The notes under the pieces were generated by a model. That model was not told the DNA's origin. It made no database searches and saw only the letters and a list, made by a program, of their open reading frames with translations. Both the position numbers and the translations under genes were made by a program. DNA of 64,000 nucleotides from CAUUJV01 sp963545565 (GTDB lineage Bacteria; Actinomycetota; Actinomycetes; Actinomycetales; Bifidobacteriaceae): NCBI GenBank assembly GCA_963545565.1, contig CAUUJV010000008.1:1-64000 (forward strand). The letters are read 5' to 3'. Below are positions 1 to 9,564 of this stretch, in pieces; position 1 is the first letter of the stretch, and the number at the start of each line of letters is the position of its first letter.

Positions 1-2357
1 TACTTGATCCATTCACAGGTACTGGCACTTTTATTGTTGAGTTGCTGCGTTCTGGTCTTATCCCGCGTGATAAGCTTCCAAATAAATACAGAAGTGAGAT
101 CTTTGCCAATGAGATTATGCTGTTGGCCTATTACATTGCCATGGTCAACATTGAATCTGAATATTATGCTGTGATGGAGGAAGATTCAGCTGAGCGTGTT
201 GACTATGAACCTTTCCAAGGCGGTGTTCTCACTGACACATTCCAGATGACAGAGGAGAATGACTCCATCGATGAAAAGGTGTTCGCCCGTAACAGTGATC
301 GTGTCCTTCGTCAGAACAATCAGCCCATTACGGTGATTCTCGGCAACCCACCGTATTCTGCAGGGCAGAAAAGCGCTAATGATAACAATGCCAACGATTC
401 TTATCCAACACTTGACGCCCGCATTTCAGAGACTTATGCAGCAGGGACAAAGGCGACAAATACTCGCCAGCTTCGTGATTCCTATATTCGGGCTTTCCGG
501 TGGGCATCTGATCGCATTGCTGGTAAGAATGCTGCAGGGACTACAGACGGCAAAGGTGTGATTTGCTTCGTTTCGGGTGGCGGATGGATTGAGAACGTTG
601 CTTTTGATGGATTCCGAAATTCACTTGTAAAAGAGTTTTCAGATATTTACGTCTTCAATTTGCGAGGGAATAAGGAGTTTAGAAGGCTTTCACGTGATGA
701 GCTAAAAAGACAAGGCGATAATGTTTTTGGTTCCCAATCTAAGACTCCAATTGCTATAACTCTTCTGGTTCGCGACCCTGAAGCAGACCACCAAGGTGTT
801 ATACATTACTCTGCAGTTGGCGACTATTTGACCAGTGATGACAAACTGTCCGTTCTCAACGACGCGACTGATAAACCCCTAGATATTCAGTGGAAAACTA
901 TTGCTCCAGATAAACATGGTGATTGGATTAATCAGCGCGACGATAGCTTCTATGACTTTATACCGGTAGGCTTGAAGAAATGGAAGTCTCCGACAGGGAT
1001 TTTTGAAGCCTTCTCACTCGGTGTAGCAACGGGACGTGATGCATTCTCCTATGGGGTTTCTCCTGCGATACAGTTGTTGAGAAGATGCAGGGACTTGTAG
1101 CTGCATATATGCAGCGTCTTGAGGAATGGCACAATCTGTCTGACCATAGTAGTGACACGGTCTCTGCATTTACCACCCGAGATGTGGATGAGCACACTAT
1201 CAAATGGAATCGGTCTCTACAAAATCAGTTTGGCAGGGGTGACCAAATAGATTTCTCGCCAAGATTCATGGTGCAGAGCATGTATCGTCCGTTTGTGAAG
1301 CAATGGCTTTATTATGATCCACGACTGATCGAGATGATGTACAGGAATGCGAGAGGATGTACAGGAATGCTTCCTCCGCCTCTATGCCTGCTTTCGTCAA
1401 CAGATGCATTGTGGTTACCGGTAAAGGTAACAGTGGTTCTCTACCTTAATCACAGATGAAGTGACTTGCTTGGACGCCATTCAGAAAGGTCAGTGCTTCC
1501 CACTTTACTGGTATGAAAAATACGAAGAAGAGACAGACGACGGAACTGTCTCCGGCTCTCAGGGTTGGGGATTGAACCGGTCAACTACCGTCATCACTGC
1601 TTCTGGCGGCACGAAGTTCATTCGTCATGATGCTATTACCGATGAAACACTTGATGTGTTCCGTCAGGCGTATTCGCAGAACAAGATACTGAACTCAGCT
1701 GATTCTTCTGCGGCGAAGGAAGAGATTTTCTACTATGTTTATGGAGTTCTTCACTCTGCAGAGTATAGGTCTCGTTTCGAACAAACGTTGAGAAAAGAGT
1801 TGGCTCGCATTCCACTTGCTCAGGATTTCTCTGTATTTGCTAAAGCCGGCCGCCAACTTGCGCAGCTGCATCTCAACTATGAGAACACTCCTCACTATGT
1901 TGGTAAGGGTAAAATTCAGGAAGAATGGACGGACGGAGCCACACCTACTGGGCCAACCTTTGAGGATTTACAGGTATCTAAGCTTGCCTTCGGCAAGATG
2001 AGCAAGAACTCCACTTCTTCACAGTCTGGGAAGAAAGTAGACCGTACGCGTATCATTTACAATCCAAATCTCACATTGACAGGAATTCCTGAGAAAGCCG
2101 ACGAATATCAGGTATCCGGGCGTTCGCCGATTGAGTGGATTATCGACCAATACCAGTGCAAGACTGATACAACCAGTGGAATTGTCAACGATCCCAATGC
2201 ATGGATTCAACAGACAGGCAACCCACGCTATCTTGTTGATCTGATTGAGTCGCTAGTTACAGTTTCATTACAAACAGTGAAGATTATCGATAAACTGCCA
2301 GCACTGAACGAGCTCCCGCAGACTGCTAATTGGCCTGAAGCATGGCGAACTCAGTGA
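1..2357 (+). pseudogene. Type ISP-like restriction-modification enzyme, 3' part, frameshifted
   Basis: The gene enters from the left edge already open. It encodes the methyltransferase and target-recognition part of a large single-chain restriction-modification protein of the LlaGI/type ISP kind. Visible are the SAM motif DPFTGTGTF (from base 6) and the catalytic NPPY motif (near base 347), which indicate an N6-adenine methylase. The frame is lost three times. Near 1052 a base appears to be missing by a GGGG run. At 1331-1370 a 20-bp tandem duplication shifts the frame. Near 1445 another base is missing before TTAATCACAGATG. Undoing these joins three frames into one continuous protein (for example MMYRNASSASMPAF, then LITDEVTCLD), ending in TGA at 2355. 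Three independent lesions suggest true decay rather than sequencing error. The N-terminal nuclease and helicase part is outside the window, so its state is unknown. Confidence 0.8.
1331..1370 (+). repeat. 20-bp tandem duplication inside the restriction gene
   Basis: Two adjacent 20-bp units (1331-1350 and 1351-1370) differ at one base, GAGAT versus GAGAG before the shared GATGTACAGGAATGC. Twenty is not a multiple of three, so the extra unit breaks the reading frame. Removing one unit restores MMYRNASSASMPAF. Confidence 0.9.
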
Positions 2358-2454
2358 AAGGCTACTAGATCTCCTACACCCGTGCGGTAACTGAAATCTG
2401 TTATACAGAGCGAATAGTGAGTTACAAAAAATTAGGAGGTAATTCGTAGAGTAC

Positions 2455-2484
2455 AAAAAAGGGATGCACATATTGTGTATCCCC
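2455..2484 (-). terminator. Terminator of the HU gene
   Basis: On the minus strand the stem GGGGATACACA pairs with TGTGCATCCC around a short loop and is followed by TTTTTT. It lies 26 bases beyond the HU stop codon. Confidence 0.8.
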
Positions 2485-2510
2485 TAAAATACTAGTTACT
2501 AGCTGAATAA

Positions 2511-2795
2511 TTAGTCGTTAGAAACAGCCTTCTTGAGGAGGGAACCAGCGGAGAGCTTTACGCCATAACCTGCTGGGATGTCGATAGTTTCACCAGTGCG
2601 AGGGTTGCGACCGGTGCGAGCTGCGCGCTTTACGCGAGTTGCGGAAAGAACGCCGGTGAGACGCAGACCTTCGCCAGACTGCAAGGACTCAACCAATACT
2701 TCCTGGAATGCGTTAACGGCCGCTTCAGACTGTGCCTTAGTGAGGTTGGACTTCTGTGCAATCTTTGCAACGAGATCTGACTTGTTGTATGCCAT
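2511..2795 (-). CDS. hup: DNA-binding protein HU
   Basis: Nucleoid-associated protein that bends and packs DNA as a dimer. The 94-residue product has the HU length and the DNA-arm signature GRNPRTGETIDIPA near residues 62-75. The start is set at MAYNKSDLVAKIA, the usual HU N-terminus, with AGAAGG 11 bases upstream; a longer in-frame start exists but would add 18 non-HU residues. The gene is monocistronic with its own terminator. Actinobacteria of this family normally carry one HU gene, so it is probably essential. Confidence 0.95.
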   Translation of the reverse strand: MAYNKSDLVAKIAQKSNLTKAQSEAAVNAFQEVLVESLQSGEGLRLTGVLSATRVKRAARTGRNPRTGETIDIPAGYGVKLSAGSLLKKAVSND

Positions 2796-2995
2796 AGTGG
2801 TAAATATCCTTCTTACGGGGCTCTCGGTGTAAGAGCCTTTGTTCAACATAATCGATATTAGCGTAAAAATCGGCTAGGAGTAGCTAAAAAGCGCAAAAAT
2901 ACGCGGTTTTTTTATGTGTTTCTTCTGATTTTCACATTTCATTCGATTTTCTGAGCTTTTTTGAGTGAATCTTTTTGAGTGAATCTTGAGTATTT

Positions 2996-5443
2996 TTATA
3001 TGAGATCATGCTTGTTTAGCCATTGCATTGCTATGGCTCCAAGCGGAATTCGTACCCAATACGTCAACACTCGATACAGCATTGTTGCCGACAATGCCAC
3101 TGCAGATGGAATACCTATTCCTGTAAAGCCCAAAGTAACGGCCGCTTCAACGCCTCCTAAGCCGCCAGGAGTAGGAACTACAGAACCCAAAGTATTCGCA
3201 ATAAGGAACACAAAGAGTGTTTCCAGAATATTTGCATTCTGCCCAAATGCTTTGAGTGCAGCCCAATATCCAGTACCAATTGCAAGACTTTGAATAACCG
3301 ATCCAGCACAGCACCAAATCACACGATTAGGGTGGGAAAGCTGTGCTACAAGCTGGCGCGTATATGACTGAATCAACGGAATCAGCCGGTTCATAATAAG
3401 TTTGCGAGTGTAGGGAATCACCATGGCGAGCGAAATCACCAACGCAAGCATGCCCAAAACAATGGCGATAGTACTTGTAGGAACAGTTCCGCTAAGAGTA
3501 TTTCGACCAGTAAAAATACCAATCAGAATAATGAGTCCAAGAGTGGAAACAAACTGCAATGCCACGATAACGCTCATGATGGCTGTAGCTGTGTCATTAC
3601 GGTACCCACTTTTTCGCAGGAACTGAAGATTCACGAAGGCGGGGCCAATGCCGGCAGGCATAGTTACAGAGGTTAGACCTTGAGCAACTTGGGAAGCAAA
3701 AATACCGCCGTAATGGCGCTTATCTTTGTCCATAAAGCTGCCGAGTGATATGCCGTTTCCAAGCCAAGTCAATGATCCAATGCAGAAGCACAGCACAGCC
3801 CACATCGGCTTTGCATGAGTAATTGCTTTTACAACGGCATGCACGTCGAGCTGAGTAAATACAACGATTACCGCAACAATAATGAGCACAGCGCCGATAA
3901 AGTTTCGCAAGCTAAATCGCGAAAGCGTCATGTTCTCGTCATTGATAGTTTCCTGATCAGGAACAAGGGCGAGCATCGCTTGACTTAGCTGACTGACAGA
4001 GTGGCGATCCCAATTTTTAGATGCACGCGTTTCCGCGGGAATAATCACACGCTGCACAAAAGGAGCAAGCTGTGCCGTCTGCTCTGCGCCCCACACCGTG
4101 CAAGCTGCGTTAAGCACGCGTTCTGCGTCAATAAAACGAGTAAGAGCTGCAATAAGTTGTACGCGGTCAATAGAAATACTTGCGCCATTACTGCCAGCAT
4201 CGGCCTTATCCCAGCCTGCTATAACGAGATGATTCGTCCAATCACGGGCAATAGAGCTTGGCGTGATAAATCGATGAGTGTAACCGCGCGAATTTGCGGT
4301 ATTAAGGTATTGCATAACGTCCACAAGATCATCATCGGTCACCGAATCCCAATCGCATGAATGTAATGCTTCATCAGCTTCAAACACAAGAAGGGAAGAC
4401 TCACGGGTTTCCGTCACTGCATATGGTTTTGCTGTGGTCAATCCCAAATAGCGCAGTGCAAGAAGCATATCGAGATGATGATGTGAATTATCGCGAACCG
4501 AGCGGTCGCGGCGTAAAGAAATATCGTTGAGTTGAATCCAGTGCCATAACTGACGTATGTAACCGATGCTGTGAGTTTGCTCGTCTGTCACCGACACAAC
4601 GTAACGAGTGCCTTCCGCCGTTGTCACATCGTAAATACGTGAATTTATGGCTAAATCATCATCAAGATGAGCACTATCTTCAGTAATACGAGCAGAATTT
4701 GTTGTGCTTAGCACTGAGCCATCAGCATTTTCAGAACGGGAAATCAAACGAGATGGGTAGATACCAATAGTGTGCAAAGCTTCAACAAGCTGCATTCCCC
4801 ATGCACCAACATTGGGAGTGCCAATAAAATAGCGGATAATCAGCCCAACCATACGGCCGAGGAGCATCGCAACGCCAACACCTGTTAAAGATTGTGAGGA
4901 AGCGAGAACAACAATCACTCCAACTGTAAACAGTGAATTCCAGCTCCATTTAACAGTTGAACGCAGTCTATGAGGACCAGCAGCAGTTAAAAACGCGGCG
5001 AGCGCAGCGAAAGCATCAGGAAGAAGAACGCCGCCTAGATTGGTCGGCGAATCTAAAGCCGCCGTAAGGAGCGGAATCTTCACACTCAATACAACGAATG
5101 TAACAAGTCCTGAAGCAATGTATCCGGCTAACAAAGATGCACTGGCAATAATCGATTGAATCCACTCACGATTAACAAGAAGCTGAACGAGCACTGCAAT
5201 AACAATGCAGACCGTCATGAGCTGCTGAATAAATGTCAAAGGAACAATAATCAGCCAACTGTTAAAAACATGACCAAGATTCTTTACATCTGACTCAACA
5301 CCGCTCGTGATACCTTGCAAATACATGGTAATAAGAGTGAGTAGAATCAAGCCCACAAGTGACACAACAGCATCAATAGCATCTGTTATGTCGTGTACGC
5401 GTTGAGGCTGTGTGTCAACTATGGTGATTTCTTCTGTATCCAT
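2996..5443 (-). CDS. Large membrane protein: flippase-like (UPF0104/LPG-synthase TM) domain with kinase-like centre
   Basis: 815 residues in three parts. Residues about 20-235 hold several hydrophobic helices. Residues about 250-500 form a soluble region that resembles a degenerate aminoglycoside/Ser-Thr kinase fold: YTHRFITPSSIARDWTNHLV sits where a catalytic loop would be, but no HxD is present. Residues about 510-815 are a flippase-like membrane domain of the lysylphosphatidylglycerol-synthase N-terminal family, with the typical GGLGGVEAA and LYRVLTYWVRIPLGAI near the end. No MprF-type C-terminal acyltransferase domain is present. It begins 24 bases after purB on the same strand and is probably cotranscribed. 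A role in moving or sensing envelope lipids is inferred only from the domain. Confidence 0.7.
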   Translation of the reverse strand: MDTEEITIVDTQPQRVHDITDAIDAVVSLVGLILLTLITMYLQGITSGVESDVKNLGHVFNSWLIIVPLTFIQQLMTVCIVIAVLVQLLVNREWIQSIIASASLLAGYIASGLVTFVVLSVKIPLLTAALDSPTNLGGVLLPDAFAALAAFLTAAGPHRLRSTVKWSWNSLFTVGVIVVLASSQSLTGVGVAMLLGRMVGLIIRYFIGTPNVGAWGMQLVEALHTIGIYPSRLISRSENADGSVLSTTNSARITEDSAHLDDDLAINSRIYDVTTAEGTRYVVSVTDEQTHSIGYIRQLWHWIQLNDISLRRDRSVRDNSHHHLDMLLALRYLGLTTAKPYAVTETRESSLLVFEADEALHSCDWDSVTDDDLVDVMQYLNTANSRGYTHRFITPSSIARDWTNHLVIAGWDKADAGSNGASISIDRVQLIAALTRFIDAERVLNAACTVWGAEQTAQLAPFVQRVIIPAETRASKNWDRHSVSQLSQAMLALVPDQETINDENMTLSRFSLRNFIGAVLIIVAVIVVFTQLDVHAVVKAITHAKPMWAVLCFCIGSLTWLGNGISLGSFMDKDKRHYGGIFASQVAQGLTSVTMPAGIGPAFVNLQFLRKSGYRNDTATAIMSVIVALQFVSTLGLIILIGIFTGRNTLSGTVPTSTIAIVLGMLALVISLAMVIPYTRKLIMNRLIPLIQSYTRQLVAQLSHPNRVIWCCAGSVIQSLAIGTGYWAALKAFGQNANILETLFVFLIANTLGSVVPTPGGLGGVEAAVTLGFTGIGIPSAVALSATMLYRVLTYWVRIPLGAIAMQWLNKHDLI

Positions 5444-5467
5444 CCCAATAAAACTCCTAAGGGAATC

Positions 5468-6910
5468 TTATCGACGATCTACCAGTTTGCTTGCAACCCC
5501 AGTGTAGGTTGCTGGAGTCAGGCTTGCGAGACGACGAGAAGTCTCTTCGTCAAAATTTAATGTGGCAATAAAATCTTCAACATCTTTTTGACCAATAGAG
5601 TGGCCGCGCATAAGTTCCTTCACACGCTCATACGGATTATCCATGCCCTCAACACCTGCGAGAGAAGCAGCGCGCATAGCAGTCTGAATGGGCTCGCCTA
5701 GAACTTCCCAATTGCTATCCAGCTCAGCTTCAATTACTGCATTATGTGGATGGATAGAGTCCAACCCGCCGCTCAAGTTATAAAGGGCAAGCATGCTGTA
5801 GCCAAATGCTACGCTAACATTTCGCTGAGTTGTGGAGTCGGTTAAATCGCGCTGCCAACGAGATTCTACGAGGGTCGAAGCCAAAGAATCGAGCATAGCG
5901 CATGAAAGCTCAAGATTTGCTTCAGCATTCTCGAAGCGGATTGGATTCACCTTATGAGGCATAGTGCTAGAACCTGTTGCACCCTTAACAGGAACTTGAG
6001 CAAATACTCCGCGGGAGATGTACATCCACACGTCTACAGCGAGGTTGTGCAGAATATGATTAATATGGCTAGCTGTGGAGTAGAGTTCTGCCTGCCAATC
6101 GTGAGATTCGATTTGAGTAGTCAGAGGGTTCCACGTTAATCCCATGCGTTCGGTGACAAAGCTTTCACTCAGTGAAATCCAATCCACCTGAGGAAGAGCG
6201 GCCATGTGAGCGCCAAAAGTGCCGGTAGCGCCATTAATCTTTCCCAAGTATTCCTGAGACTGCACAGCACGCAGCTGGCGGTTGAGACGATAAACGTAAA
6301 CAGCTAATTCCTTTCCCAAAGTTGTTGGGGTAGCAGGCTGACCGTGAGTGAGGCTCAACATAGATAAATCACGGAACTTATCTGCAGAATCGCTGAGCTT
6401 GTGAATAATCTCCTCAAGAGCTGGAAGCCATACCTTGGTTATGGCATTCTTAATGCAACGCGCGTAGGAGAGGTTATTGATGTCTTCACTTGTGCATGCA
6501 AAGTGTACGAGTGCTTTGAGCTGTGGAAGCTGGGAATCGGTGCCAAGTTTTTCTCCGGCAACTTCAAGACGACGATCGATGTAATATTCCACTGCTTTCA
6601 CATCATGGTGAGTCACAGCCTCAATCTCTGCAAGCTCAGCAATTCCCGCAGCATCAAAGTCTTCTGGGATAGCACGCAAATATTCAATTTCAGCAGCAGT
6701 AAATGGCTGAACACCTGGAATAACAGATTGAGCTGTTTGCGTGCTCACAGAGCCGTTAGCAAGCTGAATCATCCATTCCACTTCAACTCGCATACGCTCG
6801 CGATTGAGAGCCGGTTCGCTAAGGTATTCAGCTAGAGGAGCAGTCTGCTTATGATAGCGGCCATCAAGTGGTCCAAGGGCAATTGCTGGGGTAATATCTG
6901 TGAGCTTCAT
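5468..6910 (-). CDS. purB: Adenylosuccinate lyase
   Basis: Cytosolic homotetrameric enzyme acting twice in purine synthesis: it removes fumarate from SAICAR and from adenylosuccinate. The 480-residue protein carries the fumarase/aspartase-superfamily signature GSSTMPHKVNPIRFENAE, which includes the mobile catalytic serine loop, and THGQPATPTTLGKELA around the catalytic histidine. Its length and sequence follow the larger E. coli-like PurB type. ATG at 6910 starts MKLTDITPAIALGPLDGRY, with a full N-terminal domain. The flippase-like gene follows 24 bases downstream. Confidence 0.95.
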   Translation of the reverse strand: MKLTDITPAIALGPLDGRYHKQTAPLAEYLSEPALNRERMRVEVEWMIQLANGSVSTQTAQSVIPGVQPFTAAEIEYLRAIPEDFDAAGIAELAEIEAVTHHDVKAVEYYIDRRLEVAGEKLGTDSQLPQLKALVHFACTSEDINNLSYARCIKNAITKVWLPALEEIIHKLSDSADKFRDLSMLSLTHGQPATPTTLGKELAVYVYRLNRQLRAVQSQEYLGKINGATGTFGAHMAALPQVDWISLSESFVTERMGLTWNPLTTQIESHDWQAELYSTASHINHILHNLAVDVWMYISRGVFAQVPVKGATGSSTMPHKVNPIRFENAEANLELSCAMLDSLASTLVESRWQRDLTDSTTQRNVSVAFGYSMLALYNLSGGLDSIHPHNAVIEAELDSNWEVLGEPIQTAMRAASLAGVEGMDNPYERVKELMRGHSIGQKDVEDFIATLNFDEETSRRLASLTPATYTGVASKLVDRR

Positions 6911-7041
6911 AAGGCTCAGACTACGCTAAGGCATGAACGCTAGAGCACAATATGATACCGAAATTGCCTCTATGCAGATTCTTTTGTGCAGATTTCCCTG
7001 TGTGGATTCTTTCATCAGCTCAAAGATAGCTTTAGGAGATA

Positions 7042-8472
7042 TCAGTGCGATATGCGCCCTTCGTAGTACAGATTTTTATCCATTGTGCCGCTGACAATTG
7101 ACCGAAAATGCTCGTCATGCTTTTGAACACTGTGATTGTTTTGGTCTACTGCATTTTTCCAAGCTCTCTGCTGATATTCCATGCCGTGAGTGAGTTCCTG
7201 CGGATTTGTGTCACAGTAACCGCGCACCGTCAGATGCTTCTTTCCAACAGGATTCGTATTGCCATCAAGGCTGGAAACAAGCTCGTCGTTCATCTCTATG
7301 CTTGTAGACCATGTTGACTTGTGCAATGGGTGGTTAGCGATAGGGGAGCCTGCAGTCACAATATGCTGAATATTAAACTCATGGGTAGGGTCACTTGCTA
7401 GTGTAGCTGCGATAATTCCGCCTTGTGAGTGCCCTACAATAGCTACTTTATCCGTTGAACTAATTCCTGCTCTACGCATTGCGGCTGCAACGAATTGCGC
7501 ACTGTCTGCTTTTTCTCGTTGCTTAGAGTCGGAGCTCATCAAGTCAACGTTTTGAGACCACCCTAGTGGCGAGTCAGAGTGCCCATCGGTGCCGGGAATT
7601 GTGACTAACCATGAGTGAGATCCATCGGCTGTAGTGAATCGCTGGATTCCTACAGTTGCGTACTTGGCCCCTAATTTACCTGTTCCTAACCGTTCTTGGT
7701 TTGCAAGACTTTCTGCAATAGAATAAGGGTGATTGAGCTGAGCTTTTGGATGCACTGCTTTGACTTTGAGTTTGTCACCCTGAATAAGATTTGTGAGAGG
7801 CTCACTGATTTTACTGATTCCTGCTGCTGCTTGGTTTACATTCTTTCCTCCCATGGCTTGTGAAAGGCCCCTCATATAGCCCTCGTGTGCGGATGAACTT
7901 TGCGTGACTAAGCCGATAGGTTTGAACGGTGAATTATTCGCGGCTGAATATCCTGCTTGACCGAGTGCGCCGGAAGCTGCAATTGCCATAAAGGAAAGAA
8001 ATGGGTGGGCGGTAGCTTCTGCGCTAAATACTGAGTTGAGAAGTGAATGTATTTTTGCTTCTGCATGCGAATATGCGTAGTGTGAATGTAGTAGCCCAAA
8101 TGCAATAGTTCTTAACTTCTCTGCGCACAACTGCAGATTATAAGAAACTGTTGAAGAAGACTGCAGAATTGACAAATAAGGGAATTGGGAAGCTTCGGAT
8201 GCGCTCGCAGTATGAGCACCACATTGCTGACATAGCACTCGGCTGCGTTTAAACTCATCGTGCGCAATATTCCATTTGCGTGCCTGAATCTCTAAGGCTT
8301 CTGCTTGGTGCTGCAGAACATGGGCAAAAGCTTCAAATTCTTCCCATGAGCATGACGTTTCCGTGCTGATTCCATTATGCGAATTGCTGCAAGAACCAGA
8401 ATGTATAACTGAAGTAATTGAGGGGAGAGTATCCTGCGATGAGGGAGCCGGAGAATGAAGTTCCTTCGTCAT
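7042..8472 (-). CDS. Lipase-like alpha/beta hydrolase with helical N-terminal domain
   Basis: 476 residues. The C-terminal half is a lipase-type alpha/beta hydrolase with nucleophile elbow GHSQGG (Ser349), a downstream AGSPIANHP and a late histidine in HDEHF. The first 130 residues are helix-rich with no signal peptide and contain SWEEFEAFAHVLQHQAEALE, reminiscent of the LXG/WXG helical heads of type VII (ESX) substrates. The start is ATG 8472, which overlaps the stop of the preceding gene as ATGA and follows GGTGGGG; an in-frame ATG seven codons earlier is possible. It is the last gene of the operon that begins with moxR. Lipid or ester hydrolysis is supported by motif; secretion by an ESX route is inference. 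Confidence 0.65.
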   Translation of the reverse strand: MTKELHSPAPSSQDTLPSITSVIHSGSCSNSHNGISTETSCSWEEFEAFAHVLQHQAEALEIQARKWNIAHDEFKRSRVLCQQCGAHTASASEASQFPYLSILQSSSTVSYNLQLCAEKLRTIAFGLLHSHYAYSHAEAKIHSLLNSVFSAEATAHPFLSFMAIAASGALGQAGYSAANNSPFKPIGLVTQSSSAHEGYMRGLSQAMGGKNVNQAAAGISKISEPLTNLIQGDKLKVKAVHPKAQLNHPYSIAESLANQERLGTGKLGAKYATVGIQRFTTADGSHSWLVTIPGTDGHSDSPLGWSQNVDLMSSDSKQREKADSAQFVAAAMRRAGISSTDKVAIVGHSQGGIIAATLASDPTHEFNIQHIVTAGSPIANHPLHKSTWSTSIEMNDELVSSLDGNTNPVGKKHLTVRGYCDTNPQELTHGMEYQQRAWKNAVDQNNHSVQKHDEHFRSIVSGTMDKNLYYEGRISH

Positions 8473-8906
8473 ATCCCCACCGCCAACAAGCATTGTGTGC
8501 GAGCAGTATGTGCTTGGGATTGAATTGATTGCAGAAGTTGCATGCTTTGCCTAGTTTTATTACGCATGTGCTCGCTTGCGGCTCCATTCCAATCCATATG
8601 AGAAGTTTTGTGGAGAAGAGATAAGGTATTATTGAGCACATCATCGGTTTGGCGAATCAATTGTGTAAGCAGCGTTGCACTTGCTTGGTCAAGATACTTA
8701 GATGAACACATAGCTGCTGGCGCAGGTAGTCCACTTATAGCGTTTATGTGCCCCTTTGCTTGAGGGATGCCAGGAGATAGGGGAATCGCTGGAGCGTTGA
8801 TTGGAATGCCCTTACAAGAACTTAGAGAATATCTATGGTGTGATTTCATAACCCCATAATGGCAATGCTCAGCAGACCGATACAAGTCAAACTGAGCATT
8901 GTGCAT
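8469..8906 (-). CDS. Small WxG-motif helical protein
   Basis: 145 residues, unrecognised by name. Its C-terminal half is helical and contains DWNGAASEHMR, a W-x-G turn between two predicted helices (LLTQLIRQTDDVLNNTLSLL and RQSMQLLQSIQSQAHTA), which is the layout of WXG100/ESX proteins. The N-terminal 60 residues look disordered and are rich in Pro, Ser and His. It overlaps the lipase-like gene by four bases and lies 19 bases after the Ser-rich membrane protein gene. I infer a partner or chaperone for the lipase-like protein. No strong Shine-Dalgarno was seen at ATG 8906. Confidence 0.55.
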   Translation of the reverse strand: MHNAQFDLYRSAEHCHYGVMKSHHRYSLSSCKGIPINAPAIPLSPGIPQAKGHINAISGLPAPAAMCSSKYLDQASATLLTQLIRQTDDVLNNTLSLLHKTSHMDWNGAASEHMRNKTRQSMQLLQSIQSQAHTARTQCLLAVGI

Positions 8907-8925
8907 AAATGTGAATAGTGAAGTA

Positions 8926-9564
8926 TCACCACGGCTTGGCAGATGAAGTACTTGACGATGTTGAGCTCGAAGAGTAGCTAGGATTTGTTGTCTTGTTGTG
9001 TTTCAAAAGCTTTTTGAGCTTCTTTTGATTATTCGTCGTTGTAGAAGTTGCGCTTGATGAGGAGCTTGAAGAATCTGAGCTGCTTGAGCTACTGCTGGAC
9101 GAGGATCCGCTGGAATTTCCTGAAGTTGAAGTAGATCCCGATGACGAACTATCTGAGCTTTGTGCCGAGCCTGAAGAATCTGTCTTTTTCTGATCTTCAG
9201 CAATTCTTTTAGTTAAGCGTTTTGAGATAGCGGCATTCTTCTCAATTGAATTTTGGACTGAGGGTATATGGCTCCATGCTGCAGATGCCGCCTGTTCAAA
9301 CTGAGCATCTGCCTGCTCTTGGCTAGCTGCCAGAATTTCCAAATCAGGTGCAGCCTGAGAATACGTTTTAATATTCTTCATCAAAGTGGAAGTCGCACTG
9401 TTGTATGAAGAAACTGCCACAAGATTTAATATGGCAAAAGCTGCTGCACATGCGGCGAGGAACCCAACAATCACTAGGAGAATAGCCGTGCGAGTTTTGT
9501 GCGATACTTTGTTTGACGCAGTATGTGACTCGTGCGAGCCAGATTTTTTCGCCTTTTTACTCAC
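8926..9564 (-). CDS. Single-pass membrane protein with Ser-rich tail
   Basis: 212 residues. A short basic cytoplasmic head is followed by one membrane helix (about TAILLVIVGFLAACAAAFAI), a helical extracytoplasmic segment with many Ala and Gln, and a long low-complexity Ser/Thr region that ends with a basic KKLKKLLKH stretch and a Ser-rich C-terminus. The start is GTG 9564: it follows AAGGAGGTTAAT and overlaps the previous stop as GTGA, whereas the upstream ATG would enlarge the overlap to 31 bases. The protein resembles LemA-like or septum-associated anchors only in layout; I do not recognise a family. It is part of the moxR-VWA operon. Confidence 0.65.
   Translation of the reverse strand: MSKKAKKSGSHESHTASNKVSHKTRTAILLVIVGFLAACAAAFAILNLVAVSSYNSATSTLMKNIKTYSQAAPDLEILAASQEQADAQFEQAASAAWSHIPSVQNSIEKNAAISKRLTKRIAEDQKKTDSSGSAQSSDSSSSGSTSTSGNSSGSSSSSSSSSSDSSSSSSSATSTTTNNQKKLKKLLKHNKTTNPSYSSSSTSSSTSSAKPW

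Noticed and set aside
8926..9200. Ser-codon repeats that could look like a CRISPR or VNTR array.
   Set aside because: They are degenerate AGC/TCT/TCA codons of a low-complexity tail, without fixed period or spacers.
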